Assembly: GCA_963930655.1 (NCBI GenBank)
Contig: OZ005605.1
Coordinates: 16,189,501 to 16,253,500 of the forward strand
Length of the DNA: 64,000 nucleotides
From: Myrica gale
Taxonomy: Eukaryota > Streptophyta > Magnoliopsida > Fagales > Myricaceae
Direction of reading: 5' to 3'
Below, one piece after another: positions 48,015 to 59,770 of the stretch. The translations under genes and the position numbers were made by a program. The stretch's first letter is position 1. Every line of letters begins with the position of its first letter. The notes beneath the pieces are model-generated. The model ran no database searches. It was not told where the DNA came from and saw nothing but the letters and a program-made list of their open reading frames with translations.

Positions 48015-51000
48015 AACATTGGTATATTAAAATTTTGCTAGAGAGAATAATGATGCAAGTGTTACATACCACACCCGCAGCGCTGCAATGGCCATTGGTG
48101 TTGTAACTGAGCTCAATCCAGATGAACACATGATAGGGATCTTCACAGCCCGATAAATAGAATATGCAGCAGCTAACGTTGGTGAGGCCTATAAGTACCA
48201 GCATCCGAGCAAATTCATTAGTTAAAAAAGGAATATAATGCAGTTAATCCTCGGGCCACTCTTTTCAACTTGAATTTACAGGAGTACCTACTATCTATGA
48301 GTCAATGCATTTTTAAATCATTAATGTTCACCTAATTTACTTCCAAGAAGTCCTAGGTCACTTTTCTTAAGAGAACTTCCAAGAAAATCTATTGGTTAAT
48401 ATCTATTGCCCCTTAAAACCTTAATATTCAACCCAGCTGCCTTCCAGACAACTTATTCACACCGAAGCCCTCATGCAGAGCAGCTTCTGTCCATAACTCT
48501 TGAAAATCTCCATGGAGTTAACTAACAACAGCTGCAGTTAGACAACCAATTTAAGTTATTACTTGAGCACAGACAAAAGGGTTTAATTCCAGTGTCCCAG
48601 AATGTATTTTGAGCACATTATTGATGTTCAAGCATCAGCCAGCACGCATGAGGAACAAGGACTTCCCAGTTAGCATTTTTGAAGTGTGACTGGAATGTCT
48701 GTTGATGAAGGAAGACAATTTGGGCCCAGAAGTCAGCCTGATATGCTTTGAAGATATAGCACACTGTTCAGTGAGATTTATTTTTCAATTTGCCACTTTC
48801 AAGTGGTCATCCTACGAAACCTCAATTCAGCACAACACTAACTATGTACACAGATTATGTGCAAGTGCCTACTATATTTCAAAATCATAATATTGTTAGC
48901 TATGAAATTCTGTTGTGTTTACCTTCTCGATCAAACCGAGAACACCAGAATTTGAAGGATTTGAAAATTTCCCCCCTTCAGTTTGAATAATGTCGACCTC
49001 TTCCTGTTACAGCATCTCTGCAAGCTTGACCTGTTGGTTACTCAGACACAAAGATTAAATCAATATATGGTGAGCCATGGAACACCTTTTTGAGTTCAAG
49101 TTCTGCTTGTAACCTGATCAGGAAGATTTAGTGTATGAGGCACAGTTACTGATAAGGCCACAAAGGGAATAATCCTCTTAGTCTCCTTTGTGAGATTCAA
49201 TATCTGCAGAAAATTTGTCAACAGGACAAATATTAAAAAAAATAAACAGAGAGAAAGGTGACTAGCTTCTTTGATAGTAGGAATCCAAATGAAATTGCTG
49301 AAGCAGATATGAATTCCTGTAAATAGGGAAAAAAAGGACGAGATTGGGAGGATTTCTTTTCATTTTATTGGGAGATTAGGAGATTAGGAGAACACTAATC
49401 CATAGCATAATGAAGTTATTTGTTAAATTCCTACAATTTCATGGTTGAGAGTTACAAAAAGCCCTCCCCCCACGTATAGGATCATTGGGAAGCATGCTAA
49501 AGACATTTGCCCAATTGTACTCACATTAGGTTTATTTATAGTAGAAATTAATGTCATTGTAACTTCTGAAATGACAGTATCTACCATTTAATGGATTATT
49601 TACATGTCTATTCACTACAATTGAATTTGGTTTCAGGATTAAAGTCTTTATCTAGTGGGACTTTTTGTTTAAGTTTCCTCAATATCTATGATCTATTTGC
49701 TTTAGCAAATTGGTAGAGACACTGCAGACATACTATCATCATGGGTTACTTTTTACATTGGTTTTGCAGTTCATGACTTACTTGCTCTGGAGAGAAAACC
49801 ACACTCATCTCATAAAACGAATCATAGTTCCCAATCTCAATCTGCATGCACAATCAGCTTTGTAAATACGATATACTTTTATCATATTTATTTATAAACA
49901 GGAGAGCACAAGTGCTTTGGGATATTCATCAAAATTATTGCTCCTCAGTAAAGAGACACTGGGTCAAGAGATTCAAGTTTATGGGTTGAAACACAGGATT
50001 AAAAAAACCATGTTTGTCCACAAACCATTAGTGCCCCTGCTTCTACAGCAGTTGGAAATGCAGTTGGATCCACAGAAGAAACACACACCTGCAAATGGGA
50101 GATGCAACATTCATAAAAGAAAACTGCTATAGAACTATTCAACATACGTGTAACTACAGCATCTTCTCAAGAAAGGCTAAGGTTGCTTGGTTTAGAGTGG
50201 GTGCAGATAAAGTGTTGAAACATCGTAAATATCATCACCAGTGTCACATCCAAAAAGAGAAAATAAAGAACGGTATTCTTCCTTTCCTTCCCGCCCCACC
50301 CAAAAGACTAAACCTTCTCCTATTATTAACCTAGAATTCAGGTCTATGAAAATAGATTTCTGTCCCATTAAGTATATGCAAATATCTAAAGATAGAATAT
50401 AAGTAGAACTTTCCCCAAAATGTACAATTTGCAAGCGAATGATCAAGATCCCCTTGAGTTGCAGTCCACATGAGTTGCAAATATCTATGAAACGGATGGC
50501 AAGCTTTACTAACTCTGGGTCACATGCTATATCCACATGAGTTGCTCCCCCCTGTAGGAATGATGACATCATAATATGAACGATAAACTTGGAGGTCAAC
50601 GAACTTAACAAAATGAACCAAAAAATCCGGAGGAATTGCAGTCTGGTCAAGTAAGCAAATTTAAATCTTGAGGCTATGAAGAGACCAAAGATAAAAACAC
50701 ATTTGCAGAAGCACGATTATGGATCACGTAGACTTAACAGTTCAGGAAACTATTCACCAAATGCTGCTTGTAAATTGCACAATAAATACTAAGGCATAGC
50801 TAAGGCCACTACTACCTTGCAAAATGGAATGGGCAGTAATGTGGTTCACAAATCATGTGCTTTTGTTGATCCATTCATATATAATATGAACAAAACTATG
50901 AAGGAGTTTTCACGATATTGCAAAATATACACTTTGGTGGCTACTAACAAAAAGTTTTTAGTTGTTTTTCATTAATTGGTCCATAAGCATTCATCTTCTA

Positions 51001-51371
51001 ATTGTATCAATCACAAACAAATCTCATATAGGTAACTCAGGATGACCTTGATAGTAATGTTAAACCGACCTTTTCTGCAGCAGTAACAACCGATGCAACA
51101 TTGTCTCTATTGAAATTCTGCAATCCTGAGATAATCTGCCAAGGGAAAAATAAAATACATATGATGGTGCAATTGGCAATTAAATCGAAATTCGCTCAAA
51201 TGGAACATATCAGATGGAAGGACTTCATAAGATGTTAGAAAAACACATTACATGAGCGCCAAAAAGAGACATGTTGAATCCATCCAACTTGAGGTTAATA
51301 GAGTTGCGGTCCAACCAACAGAGCTGTTCCAGTTGTTAGATTGATTTACTTAGTATCATTACCATTATTTT

Positions 51372-52367
51372 TGAAAAACCTAGTTTAGACCCTGACATCA
51401 CCTAGAGGGGGGTGAATAGGTGAATTATAAAAATTATTTAAACCAACACAATATTAAAACAAGTTTTAATACTGAACAGCCTAGATCGAACAATTAATTC
51501 AACACAATCGTCCAAACCAAAAATCAACTTGTAAAGCGAGATCAATCAAACATAAGAAGACAAGCGATTTGATGAAAAAGTGGAAAACCTTTGAAATACC
51601 ATTCAAAGGAAAAACCACTCCGGCTAGCAGCCACCCGAAATCCACTAAGAAGAATAACTTACAACAGTGATTCAGACACGGGCAACCCCAGTTGCTTGAC
51701 TCTAACAACCCTGAAGTAATAATCTAAGCTACCTCGCTCAGACCCGCTCCAAGCGGCATTCACCTCAACGCCTTGAGGTTCTTCTTAAAGATCTCCACGA
51801 ACAATCTTGTTCTTCAGCACTCTTTCACCACCATGAAGGAATCAACACAATATGTTTGAAGATTGAGGAAGATATTCTCTACCTTGAAGCACAAAAAACT
51901 CACAACCCTTCTCTCCAAGAAAATAGGCAGCCAAAATATTCAAAAACTTCTTAAAACCCTTTTGGACGGCCACACTCGAACATATTAGGGTTTCACCTCT
52001 CTTCCCAAAAGAAAACTCCATAAATTCAGCATTTTCTGAAATTCGCCGGAGACCGCTCGAGCGTCAGTCGAGCGCTCGTCGAACGCAAGGCTTCTGTCTG
52101 AATTTTTCATAGTGTCGCTCGAGCTGCTGTCGAGCGTGGCGTCTCTGTATAATGTTCTTTAAAGGACGCTCGAGCGCTGGTCGAGCTCTGGTCGAGTGCT
52201 GGTCGTCTGTCTGCATATTCCAAGGACGCTCGAGCGCTGGTTGAGCGCTGGTTGCACGGGATGACATATACAACAGACCACTAACTCTTGAACATGTAAC
52301 CATACTTACAACTCAAAACACGACATATTTTGACACGGAATAATGCCAACACAAAAGAAACCTAACA
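51372..52367 (-). repeat. 3' LTR of the Copia element
   Basis: 996 bp. It has a cluster of 11 bp CGAGCGCTGGT-type units at about 52165-52255, arranged as three units, a spacer and two units. The 33 bp excess over the other LTR equals exactly three of these units. Confidence 0.92.
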
Positions 52368-52369
52368 AA

Positions 52370-52379
52370 CTCCCCCTTT
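52370..52379 (-). promoter_or_regulatory. Polypurine tract of the Copia element
   Basis: AAAGGGGGAG on the minus strand lies two bases from the 3' LTR, the position for plus-strand DNA priming. The same ten bases recur at 52791-52800, and a related GGGGGAG lies near 55738-55744. Confidence 0.8.
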
Positions 52380-52821
52380 GGCAATTCCGTGACAAAACCG
52401 ACAATATATCCGAAAACAAGATATAGAAATTTGTCAATCACCAAGACAAAAATCTGTTTACAATTTGAACCCACCTATGACCTAGACACATGTTCAAGAG
52501 TCGAAAACTGGAGACCTGATATCACAATCTTAACAACCAAGAGAGATAGCACAGATAATTTATCAAATCATAAACAAACAGATATGAGACAAATCGCATT
52601 TTCCATATATCAATAAGAAAGTCCACAAAAGCAATAATATGGAAAATAACAGTACTACAAAAAAAATTGAGAAGGTTGTACATGATGTGAAATGAATTAT
52701 AAACCAGCCTAGACCAAAAAGAAATCTCACCCTCAACTAATAATCTCCGCGTCAACAAAAAAACATCTAGCTACACAACAGATCACACTACTCCCCCTTT
52801 TTGTCACGAATGGACAAAGGG

Positions 52822-54310
52822 TCAGTCATCCAATGGCGGGGTCAAAGCACCCGGAGCAGCAGACTCGCCCTCACCAGAAGTAGATGGGCTAGACAACACC
52901 AACGTGTCAGGGGACGAGGAATGAGACAACACCACCGTACCAGTCGGCGACGCAGGAGCAGAACCCACAGCACCAGAAACCGATGAAGACGACAGTGGAG
53001 CAACACCGGGCGGAGGATCAACAGAGGGTGGAGGATCAGCAGCAGATACCTTAGACGAAGGAGCAGAGTCGCCCGAAGACGCAGAAGTCTCAGAGGGAGA
53101 GGAAAGATCCGTGGGCAGATCAGCATCAGCAACAAGAGGGCGAATCACACGATGAAGGCGGGAAATCGCCCGAGTATGACGCTCAGTCGCCCTAGTATGA
53201 TGCGCAAGCGTAAAAGTATGGCGCTTGAGCTGACGTTGATGACGCAAAACAATCTTAATGAGGTTCTCAGTGTGGGTGGAAAGGGAGTCAAGCCGGTCCA
53301 GCACCACAGAGAAGAATGCAGAGAAGGAAGGATCCAATGGAGTCGGAATTGAGGAACGAGAGGGACCAGCAGAAGAGGACGGAACAGAAGTAGAAGGAAA
53401 AGACGACGAAGGAGGAAGGGGAAAACCAGAGGAAGGAACAGCAGCGTCGGAAGCAAGCACAGGAGGTTGTCTCTGATGGGAACGACTCAAAGAGATAGTC
53501 GTTGAATCAATAGCAGAATGCGTTTGAGGAAATGGACCATCAGGCGGAAAACTAATGTCATGAGCCCGATATAAGCGTTGAATTAGACACGCATATGAGA
53601 GTCCTACAGTGCGCACAGTGGATTGATAAACCTCGATCATATGCGAGCAGATAACAGAGCATATATCAATCGAGTCACTAATCATCACAGCATACAAAAA
53701 CTGAACTCGAGAGAGAGATAGAGGAAAGATGGGTGACAGGGAAGAGGTTGGTCTTTGCAATACGACTGACCACCCGAGTTTCCACAGAGAACTCGGACGT
53801 ACAGAGGGACCCACCAGTATATGCATGTGGACGTCCAAAGAGAAGAAGCGACATGACTTCAAAGGACGGAGGCGTATGGCGAGACTCAATGTAAGGATAG
53901 ACAGGGTTAGGAACCCTAACAACACCAAATAAGGTGGCAATAACATCGGGAGAACCCCGAAGACTTTGACCACGAATGAACACAGAGAAACTACACGAGC
54001 CCTCATCAATGTCAAAGAAGTTCGAGTAAAATTCTCTCACAAGAAGCTCCGGAGGAACAAGATGGGAGAGATCCTGAAGGAAAGGCTCCCAATGACGAGA
54101 AGTGAAGTAAGAAGATACCGTAGCAACCGGAAGGTCAGCAAGAAGTACTTCACGTTCAACAATGACATGGCGGCTGTGAAAGGAGGAATGGAAAAGTTCT
54201 GAAGCCCGAGAATCGACAAAGCGCGAAGCATCAAACGGGCGAGGTTTGACTTTACGAGGAACTTTGGACGGCTTAGAAGAACGACCAGCGGGTTGCTTAC
54301 CCTTCATCAT
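52822..54310 (-). pseudogene. Extra ORF downstream of pol with plant-transposon domain, frameshifted
   Basis: Two overlapping minus-strand frames make up one coding region. The first, 54310-53678 (210 residues), starts basic (KGKQPAGRSSKPSKVPRKVK) and holds LLVREFYSNFFDI, SFSVFIRGQSL, SPDVIATLFGV and RVPNPVYPY. This resembles the putative plant transposon domain (Transposase_32) found widely in plant repeats. The second, which reads to 52822, supplies the continuation FLYAVMISDSIDICSVI and a long Ser/Pro-rich tail with a helical LIKIVLRHQRQLKRH stretch. The switch in frame is near 53710-53745. It has the same orientation as gag and lies between pol and the 3' LTR, where Sireviruses carry an env-like ORF. 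No signal peptide or membrane segment convinces me, so I do not call it an envelope. Confidence 0.7.
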
Positions 54311-56143
54311 CTGGAAAACATAAAGTCAATACAGGGTCAAAGACAAGTTGCATCAAGAAAACCAAAAATGAAATATACCGCCCTTGAACACATGAAAAAT
54401 GTCATGCGGCAAGATAAAAGGCCAATGCAAATCACAAAGATACAACAGAACCACCGGAAGAACAAACCACAAACCAACAGAGATCAAGAACCCCAACACA
54501 CAGTGTCAGAGGCAAGATACCAGAGCAGGCAAAGACAATGTAGCAAACAGATGACAGGCAGGACACAAGCCACCAAAGAAATAAAACAACGAAACCAAGA
54601 GAAGAGACAAAGGTGAGCAAACACTAGGGATGCAAAAACACTCAACTCAACGACGAAACCACAAAACAAACCAAGAACAGAAACATAGACAATAGAGCAA
54701 ACACTTGGTATGCAAGACTAGAACACAACACGAAAGCACAACATCAAATGGGTATTGAAATACGACAGGGACATTTTAACAAACACCTGGCAGGCAAGGA
54801 AACGACGATCAAAAAAACAAAACAAAAAGAAAGAAGATAAAAACCAGACATAACGAAACAACAAAACCAAGAGAAGAACCAATAAAGAAAATCAAACAAA
54901 CACCAAACAATCGAGAAACAACATCCAAACCAACCAAACACCAGACGAACCAGAAACCCACAAAGAGAATAACACCGAAAACAAAGAAAACAGAGAAAGA
55001 AGAATACCTTGACTATGAAAGATAACGAGGTGTGAGGAAGAGAGAGGCAAGGCCACAAAGGAAGGGTAATGGGAAAAACCACACAAGAGGAGAGGGAAAC
55101 TTGAGAGAGGCGGGAACAGTCGAAGAAGAAAAAGAAAAGAAGGAAAGATGGGAGCACCGGGGGGGAAAGGGAAAGAAAAAGGCACGTGAGGTTAATTTAA
55201 GAAGTCTCGCTCGAGCGCGCGTTGAGCGGGAGACGAGCGGGAGCATTCGGTACAAGCAATAACAGCAACGCTCGACCGCGGGACGCACGCTTGTCAAGCG
55301 ATAACACTCGGTACGTACAGATACCAGACCGCTCGACTGCTTGTTGAGCGACGGTCAAGCGACAACACTCTGGTCGAGCGATAGTCAAACGGTGCCAAGA
55401 AAAACAGGATAACACACACTTGAAAACTTAAAATACTTAGAAATTTCTCAGAGATCATGAAACAGAAATACTAAACCATCTCATGATCATGAAAAATAAT
55501 ACAAAAAATCAGCTTGCTACAAGTCTCTGATCAGGAAAACTTCAATGACTTAGAAAATAGAAACGACACGTGTGAAAGACCGCAACAAAATAAGAGATAC
55601 TTAAGACCTTAGATTTGTGAGGTGGTCACGACATATCAATTAGAAACCACTGATGAAGAAGAACCATGACACATCAGGTGAAGGTCAAGCCCAATGCCAC
55701 TCGGACCTGAAATAGCAACTTTGTTGCAATGTTTTTACTCCCCCTGAATATGAAGCATCAATACATAAGTTTTCAGACTTTCTCATTGTTTTTCTTGACA
55801 AGAGAATCGTATACATTTCGTGGCTTTTATTCTTTTCTTTTCTTTTGCCTTTTCTGTTGTAGTCTGGGGAACAATGAGGTTCAACTAGTCAAAGGTCAAT
55901 TCGACCAGATGTACATGGTTCCCTTCACTTGTGATTGCCAACACACAGACTCACACATGCGGTCAAGTCTCCATACTCGTTGACACAACCAGAGACTATA
56001 AGCACAACTGACAAAATGCATTATTGATCAGACACAAGTTGAAAGAGTATTGAAAATCTCATGCACGAAAAATGACTATATGTCCAATAAGTAAAGAAGA
56101 TAGCATTAATCAGTTAATTCGGGCAACAATAGACAGAACCGCC

Positions 56144-56146
<3 letters not shown>

Positions 56147-56180
<34 letters not shown>
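56147..56180. repeat. TA microsatellite
   Basis: About 17 TA units in the Copia element, 3' of the RNase H remnant. Confidence 0.95.
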
Positions 56181-56183
<3 letters not shown>

Positions 56184-56269
56184 AAAGAAGACACACAACT
56201 AGGAAACACGAAAGAAAAAGAAACCAAAACACAAACATAACAAAAACTGAGAATGCAAAGTGATGCAGT

Positions 56270-56611
56270 TCAAGGGACAACACAAACACCAATGACTTTC
56301 CTGAGAAACTCAAACCTGAGACCATCCAATGGTTTGGTGAGAATATCGGCCAATTGATTCTCAGTAGATATGTGCTCCAAGGAAGTAGTTTGAGACTCCA
56401 TAAGATCACGAATGTAATGGGGGCGAATGTCGATGTGCTTTGTCCGGGAGTGCTGAACAGGATTCTTAGGTATTTTTGATAAGACTTTGTAATTCACATG
56501 TTCAAGTCTTTGATGCCATAACTCAGTTTCATCAATTTTGGCACTTCTACATTTCAAGTCAATCTGTGAACTAATACCATAGCAGTTATTAGACATGCGA
56601 GTTCCTTGCAC
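56270..56611 (-). pseudogene. Copia pol remnant: GAG-pre-integrase fused to the RNase H end
   Basis: The frame starts with GTRMSNNCYGISSQID and ELWHQRLEHVNYK, which is the GAG-pre-integrase segment. It then passes directly into NPVQHSRTKHIDIR and HISTENQLADILTKPLDGLR, the end of RNase H. Everything between, namely integrase, reverse transcriptase and most of RNase H, is gone. The join is near 56462-56475, where both sides can supply an AAGAATCC-like sequence. The segment is out of frame with gag by one base shift near 56600-56620. Confidence 0.9.
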
Positions 56612-58764
56612 GAGACATCAGCATCAGAACCAAATATAAAACAAGAATTCTTACCGAACCGGACTTCAAAACCAGAATCACATATTTGACTAATACTAAG
56701 CAAATTTGCCTTTAGTCCAACAACAAACAAAACATTCTTGAAGGGAGACAAACCTTCAACTTCAACTGTACCTTTTCCAAGAATTGGTGCTTTACTCCCA
56801 TCACCGAATGTCACAGTTCCTGCTTTGTTATCTCTAAGGGTTGTGAACAAAGATTTGTCACCACACATATGCCTGGAACAACCACTATTCAAATACCACA
56901 AAGGAAGACATCGAGATTTAACAGCTACAGAAGTGTTGAAACATTTTGCCTCATTTTTCTTGATCCAAACCTTTTCACAAACATTTGATTGATTCGATAA
57001 ATACTGAAATTTCTTGTTTAACAACATTGTTTGCTCAGTTAAAACTTTAACTTGTTGAGCTAAATTCTCATGACTGTTACTAAACAAGGATTGATTCAAA
57101 GGTTTCTCTTGTTTGTTCAATTTAAAACATCTTGGTCTTATGTGACCAATCTTTCCACAGTAATGACAGGTAGGAACAAATTTTCGTGGTGTGTGTTTCC
57201 TAGCATTTTCCTTATGTAACCTAGAATCACCAAATTTAGAAACAATTTGTATACCTTTGTTTACCTGTGGAGCTGGTTTATTCTCTTCTGAAATTTTTCC
57301 AGGGATAGATGCAGGAACAAATGTCGTCTTCGAACTGGAAGCACCCTTAGATTCAGTGTAGCCAAGCCTTTTCCTATCTCCCGATGGAATTCCAAGACTT
57401 AACAAATGATCAAGCTTCTTTGTTCCACTTGAAAACTGTTGAAGTTGTGTATTGGACTTGTCGAGAGCACACTTCAGCATCTTTACTTCAGCTTCAAGTT
57501 CAACATTTCTTGTACTGACTTCTTCAAGCTTACTCATAAGAACATCTTTTTCACATTGTACTTCATGCATCTTCTTAAGAAAAGATTTGTTTGTCTTTTG
57601 AAGCTTCAGACTTTCCTCGAACAATTTATTGTAGGCTTCTTGGAGACTCTCTTCAATGTTGCTATCATCGTCTGAATCTTCAACATCATCATCAATTTCC
57701 TGCAAAACAAAACCATCAGTACTAGCTACAAAAGCCATGAAATTTACATGTTCGTCTTCGGAAGAGTTCTCATCATCACTGGTGCTTTTTGACTCATCAT
57801 CACTTAATGAAGCATTCATAGCTTTTGCTTGTGACTTGAGGTATGTTGGACATTCTGATCTGACATGACCAAATCCTTGACATTCAAAGCACTTCAGCTT
57901 TTTACTCTTGGAGTCATTAGACAAGTTTTTGTCCTTTCTGAATCCACTGGAACTACCTTGATTCTTTTCAGAGTTCTTGTTGAATGATCGCTGACTTCTT
58001 CTGGGTTTCAAGAATTTCTTGAATTGTTTGACAAACATAGCCAACTGGGCATCATTCAAAACTTCTTCATCTGAGTCAGCTGAGATCTCTTCTTTGATAG
58101 ATTTCAAAGCAATGGACTTGTTCTTCATGAGCTGAGGCAAGGATGCTTCATAAGTCTGTAGAGAACCTACCAATTCTTCAATCTTCACAGTATCAAGATC
58201 CTTGCTTTCCTCAATAGCAGTGACTTTAGATCGGAATCTTTCAGGTAAAGATCTCATAACTTTCCTGACTACACGATGTTCTGGAATCTTTTCACCAAGA
58301 TAATAACTTGAATTGACTATGTCATTCAGCTTTGCATAGAACTCATCGAAGGTTTCATCTTCTTTCATTCGAATCTCCTCAAACTTCGTGGTCAGCATTT
58401 GAAGTTTTGAATTTTTCACGGTTTGGGTTCCTTCGTGAGTGGTTTCCAGAATATCCCAAGTTGCCTTAGAAGTTTCACACATAGATATACGTTTAAATTC
58501 GTCAGCAGACACAGCCATAAAAATAGCATGCAAACCCTTGCTATTATAATTGCACTCACTGATTTCATTCGTAGACCAGGTACTAACATCTTTTGGTGTT
58601 TTAACACCTTCAACCTCAGATAACGATGCAGACCATCCTTTAACACATGATCTCCAGACACGTTCATCAAGAGCTTTCAAAAAAGCTTTCATGCGAACAT
58701 TCCAATAAGCATAATTGCTTCCATCAAAATATGGAGGCACAGACAATGACTGACTTTTGTCCAT
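56554..58764 (-). CDS. Gag-protease polyprotein of the Copia element
   Basis: 736 residues. Gag forms the virus-like particle in the cytoplasm. The N terminus (PYFDGSNYAYWNVRMKAFL, about 11-29) and the UBN2-like region (about 65-215) are typical of plant Copia gag. There are two CCHC zinc knuckles at 292-305 (CFECQGFGHVRSEC) and 533-546 (CHYCGKIGHIRPRC). An acidic stretch and a long coiled coil (about 370-450) lie between them. At 623-631 is the protease motif WYLNSGCSR, which normally has Asp before SG, so the catalytic aspartate is replaced by Asn626. The last residues are out of frame with the following pol remnant. The start at 58764 lies 30 bases inside the primer-binding site. The gene is open but its protease should be inactive. 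Confidence 0.9.
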   Translation of the reverse strand: MDKSQSLSVPPYFDGSNYAYWNVRMKAFLKALDERVWRSCVKGWSASLSEVEGVKTPKDVSTWSTNEISECNYNSKGLHAIFMAVSADEFKRISMCETSKATWDILETTHEGTQTVKNSKLQMLTTKFEEIRMKEDETFDEFYAKLNDIVNSSYYLGEKIPEHRVVRKVMRSLPERFRSKVTAIEESKDLDTVKIEELVGSLQTYEASLPQLMKNKSIALKSIKEEISADSDEEVLNDAQLAMFVKQFKKFLKPRRSQRSFNKNSEKNQGSSSGFRKDKNLSNDSKSKKLKCFECQGFGHVRSECPTYLKSQAKAMNASLSDDESKSTSDDENSSEDEHVNFMAFVASTDGFVLQEIDDDVEDSDDDSNIEESLQEAYNKLFEESLKLQKTNKSFLKKMHEVQCEKDVLMSKLEEVSTRNVELEAEVKMLKCALDKSNTQLQQFSSGTKKLDHLLSLGIPSGDRKRLGYTESKGASSSKTTFVPASIPGKISEENKPAPQVNKGIQIVSKFGDSRLHKENARKHTPRKFVPTCHYCGKIGHIRPRCFKLNKQEKPLNQSLFSNSHENLAQQVKVLTEQTMLLNKKFQYLSNQSNVCEKVWIKKNEAKCFNTSVAVKSRCLPLWYLNSGCSRHMCGDKSLFTTLRDNKAGTVTFGDGSKAPILGKGTVEVEGLSPFKNVLFVVGLKANLLSISQICDSGFEVRFGKNSCFIFGSDADVSCKELACLITAMVLVHRLT

Positions 58765-58793
58765 CTAGACTAAGGGTCAAGGATCGAGATTAG

Positions 58794-58805
58794 CCTCTGA
58801 TACCA
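58794..58805 (-). promoter_or_regulatory. Primer-binding site of the Copia element
   Basis: TGGTATCAGAGG on the minus strand, two bases from the 5' LTR, complementary to initiator tRNA-Met. Confidence 0.92.
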
Positions 58806-58807
58806 AT

Positions 58808-59770
58808 TGAAAAACCTAGTTTAGACCCTGACTTCACCTAGAGGGGGTGAATAGGTGAATTATAAAAATTATTTAAACCAACACAATATTAAAACAAGTT
58901 TTAATACTGAACAGCCTAGATCGAACAATTAATTCAACACAATCATCCAAACCGAAAATCAACTTGTAAAGCGAGATCAATCAAACATAAGAAGACAAGC
59001 GATTTGATGACGAAGTGGAAAACCTTTGAAATACCATTCAAAGGAAAAACCACTCCGGGCTAGCAGCCACCCGAAATCCACTAAGAAGAATAACTTACAA
59101 CAGTGATTCAGACACGGGCAACCCCAGTTGCTTGACTCTGACAACCCTGAAGTAATAATCTAAGCTACCTCGCTCAGACCCGCTCCAAGCGGCATTCACC
59201 TCAACGCCTTGAGGTTCTTCTTAAAGATCTCCACGAACAATCTTGTTCTTCAGCACTCCTTCACCACCATGAAGGAATCAACACAATATGTTTGAAGATT
59301 GAGGAAGATATTCTCTACCTTGAAGCACAAAAAACTCACAACCCTTCTCTCCAAGAAAAAAGGCAGCCAAAATATTCAAAAACTTCTTAAAACCCTTTTA
59401 GACGGCCACACTCGAACATATTAGGGTTTCACCTATCTTCCCAAAAGGAAACTCCATAAATTCAGCATTTTCTGAAATTCGTCGGAGACCGCTCGAGAGT
59501 CAGTCGAGCGCTCGTCGAACGCAAGGCTTCTGTCTGAATTTTTCATAGTGTCGCTCGAGCTGCTGTCGAGCGTGGCGTCTCTGTATAATGTTCTTCAAAG
59601 GACGCTCGAGCGCTGGTCGTCTGTCTGCATATTCCAAGGACGCTCGAGCGCTGGTTGCACGGGATGACATATACAACAGACCACTAACTCTTGAACATGT
59701 AACCATACTTACAACTCAAAACACGACATATTTTGACACGGAATAATGCCAACACAAAAGAAACCTAACA
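58808..59770 (-). repeat. 5' LTR of the Copia element
   Basis: 963 bp, closely matching 51372-52367. It has one CGAGCGCTGGT unit at each of the two places where the other LTR has three and two. Confidence 0.92.

Larger units (their letters stand above)
51372..59770 (-). mobile_element. Copia LTR retrotransposon (Sirevirus-like), defective, in intron 1 of the ycf23-like gene
   Basis: Two LTRs (51372-52367 and 58808-59770) with TG...CA ends are flanked by a perfect ATTTT target duplication (51367-51371 and 59771-59775). The element is read on the minus strand, so the right LTR is the 5' LTR. It has a tRNA-iMet primer-binding site, a large gag with coiled coil and two zinc knuckles, a purine tract AAAGGGGGAG before the 3' LTR and a repeat of that tract at 52791-52800. 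Multiple purine tracts, this binding site and an extra ORF after pol are known traits of Sireviruses. Integrase, reverse transcriptase and most of RNase H are deleted, so it could move only with help. The LTRs are close to identical apart from repeat-unit number, suggesting a recent insertion. Confidence 0.92.

Noticed and set aside
52822..54310. Calling the extra retroelement ORF an envelope gene
   Set aside because: Position fits a Sirevirus env-like ORF, but the domain resembles a plant-transposon domain, and no signal peptide or transmembrane segment is convincing.
54744..55297. Phe/Leu/Ser-rich minus-strand frames in the Copia element
   Set aside because: They arise from A-rich sequence read on the opposite strand and show no domain. 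Any similarity to membrane segments is compositional.
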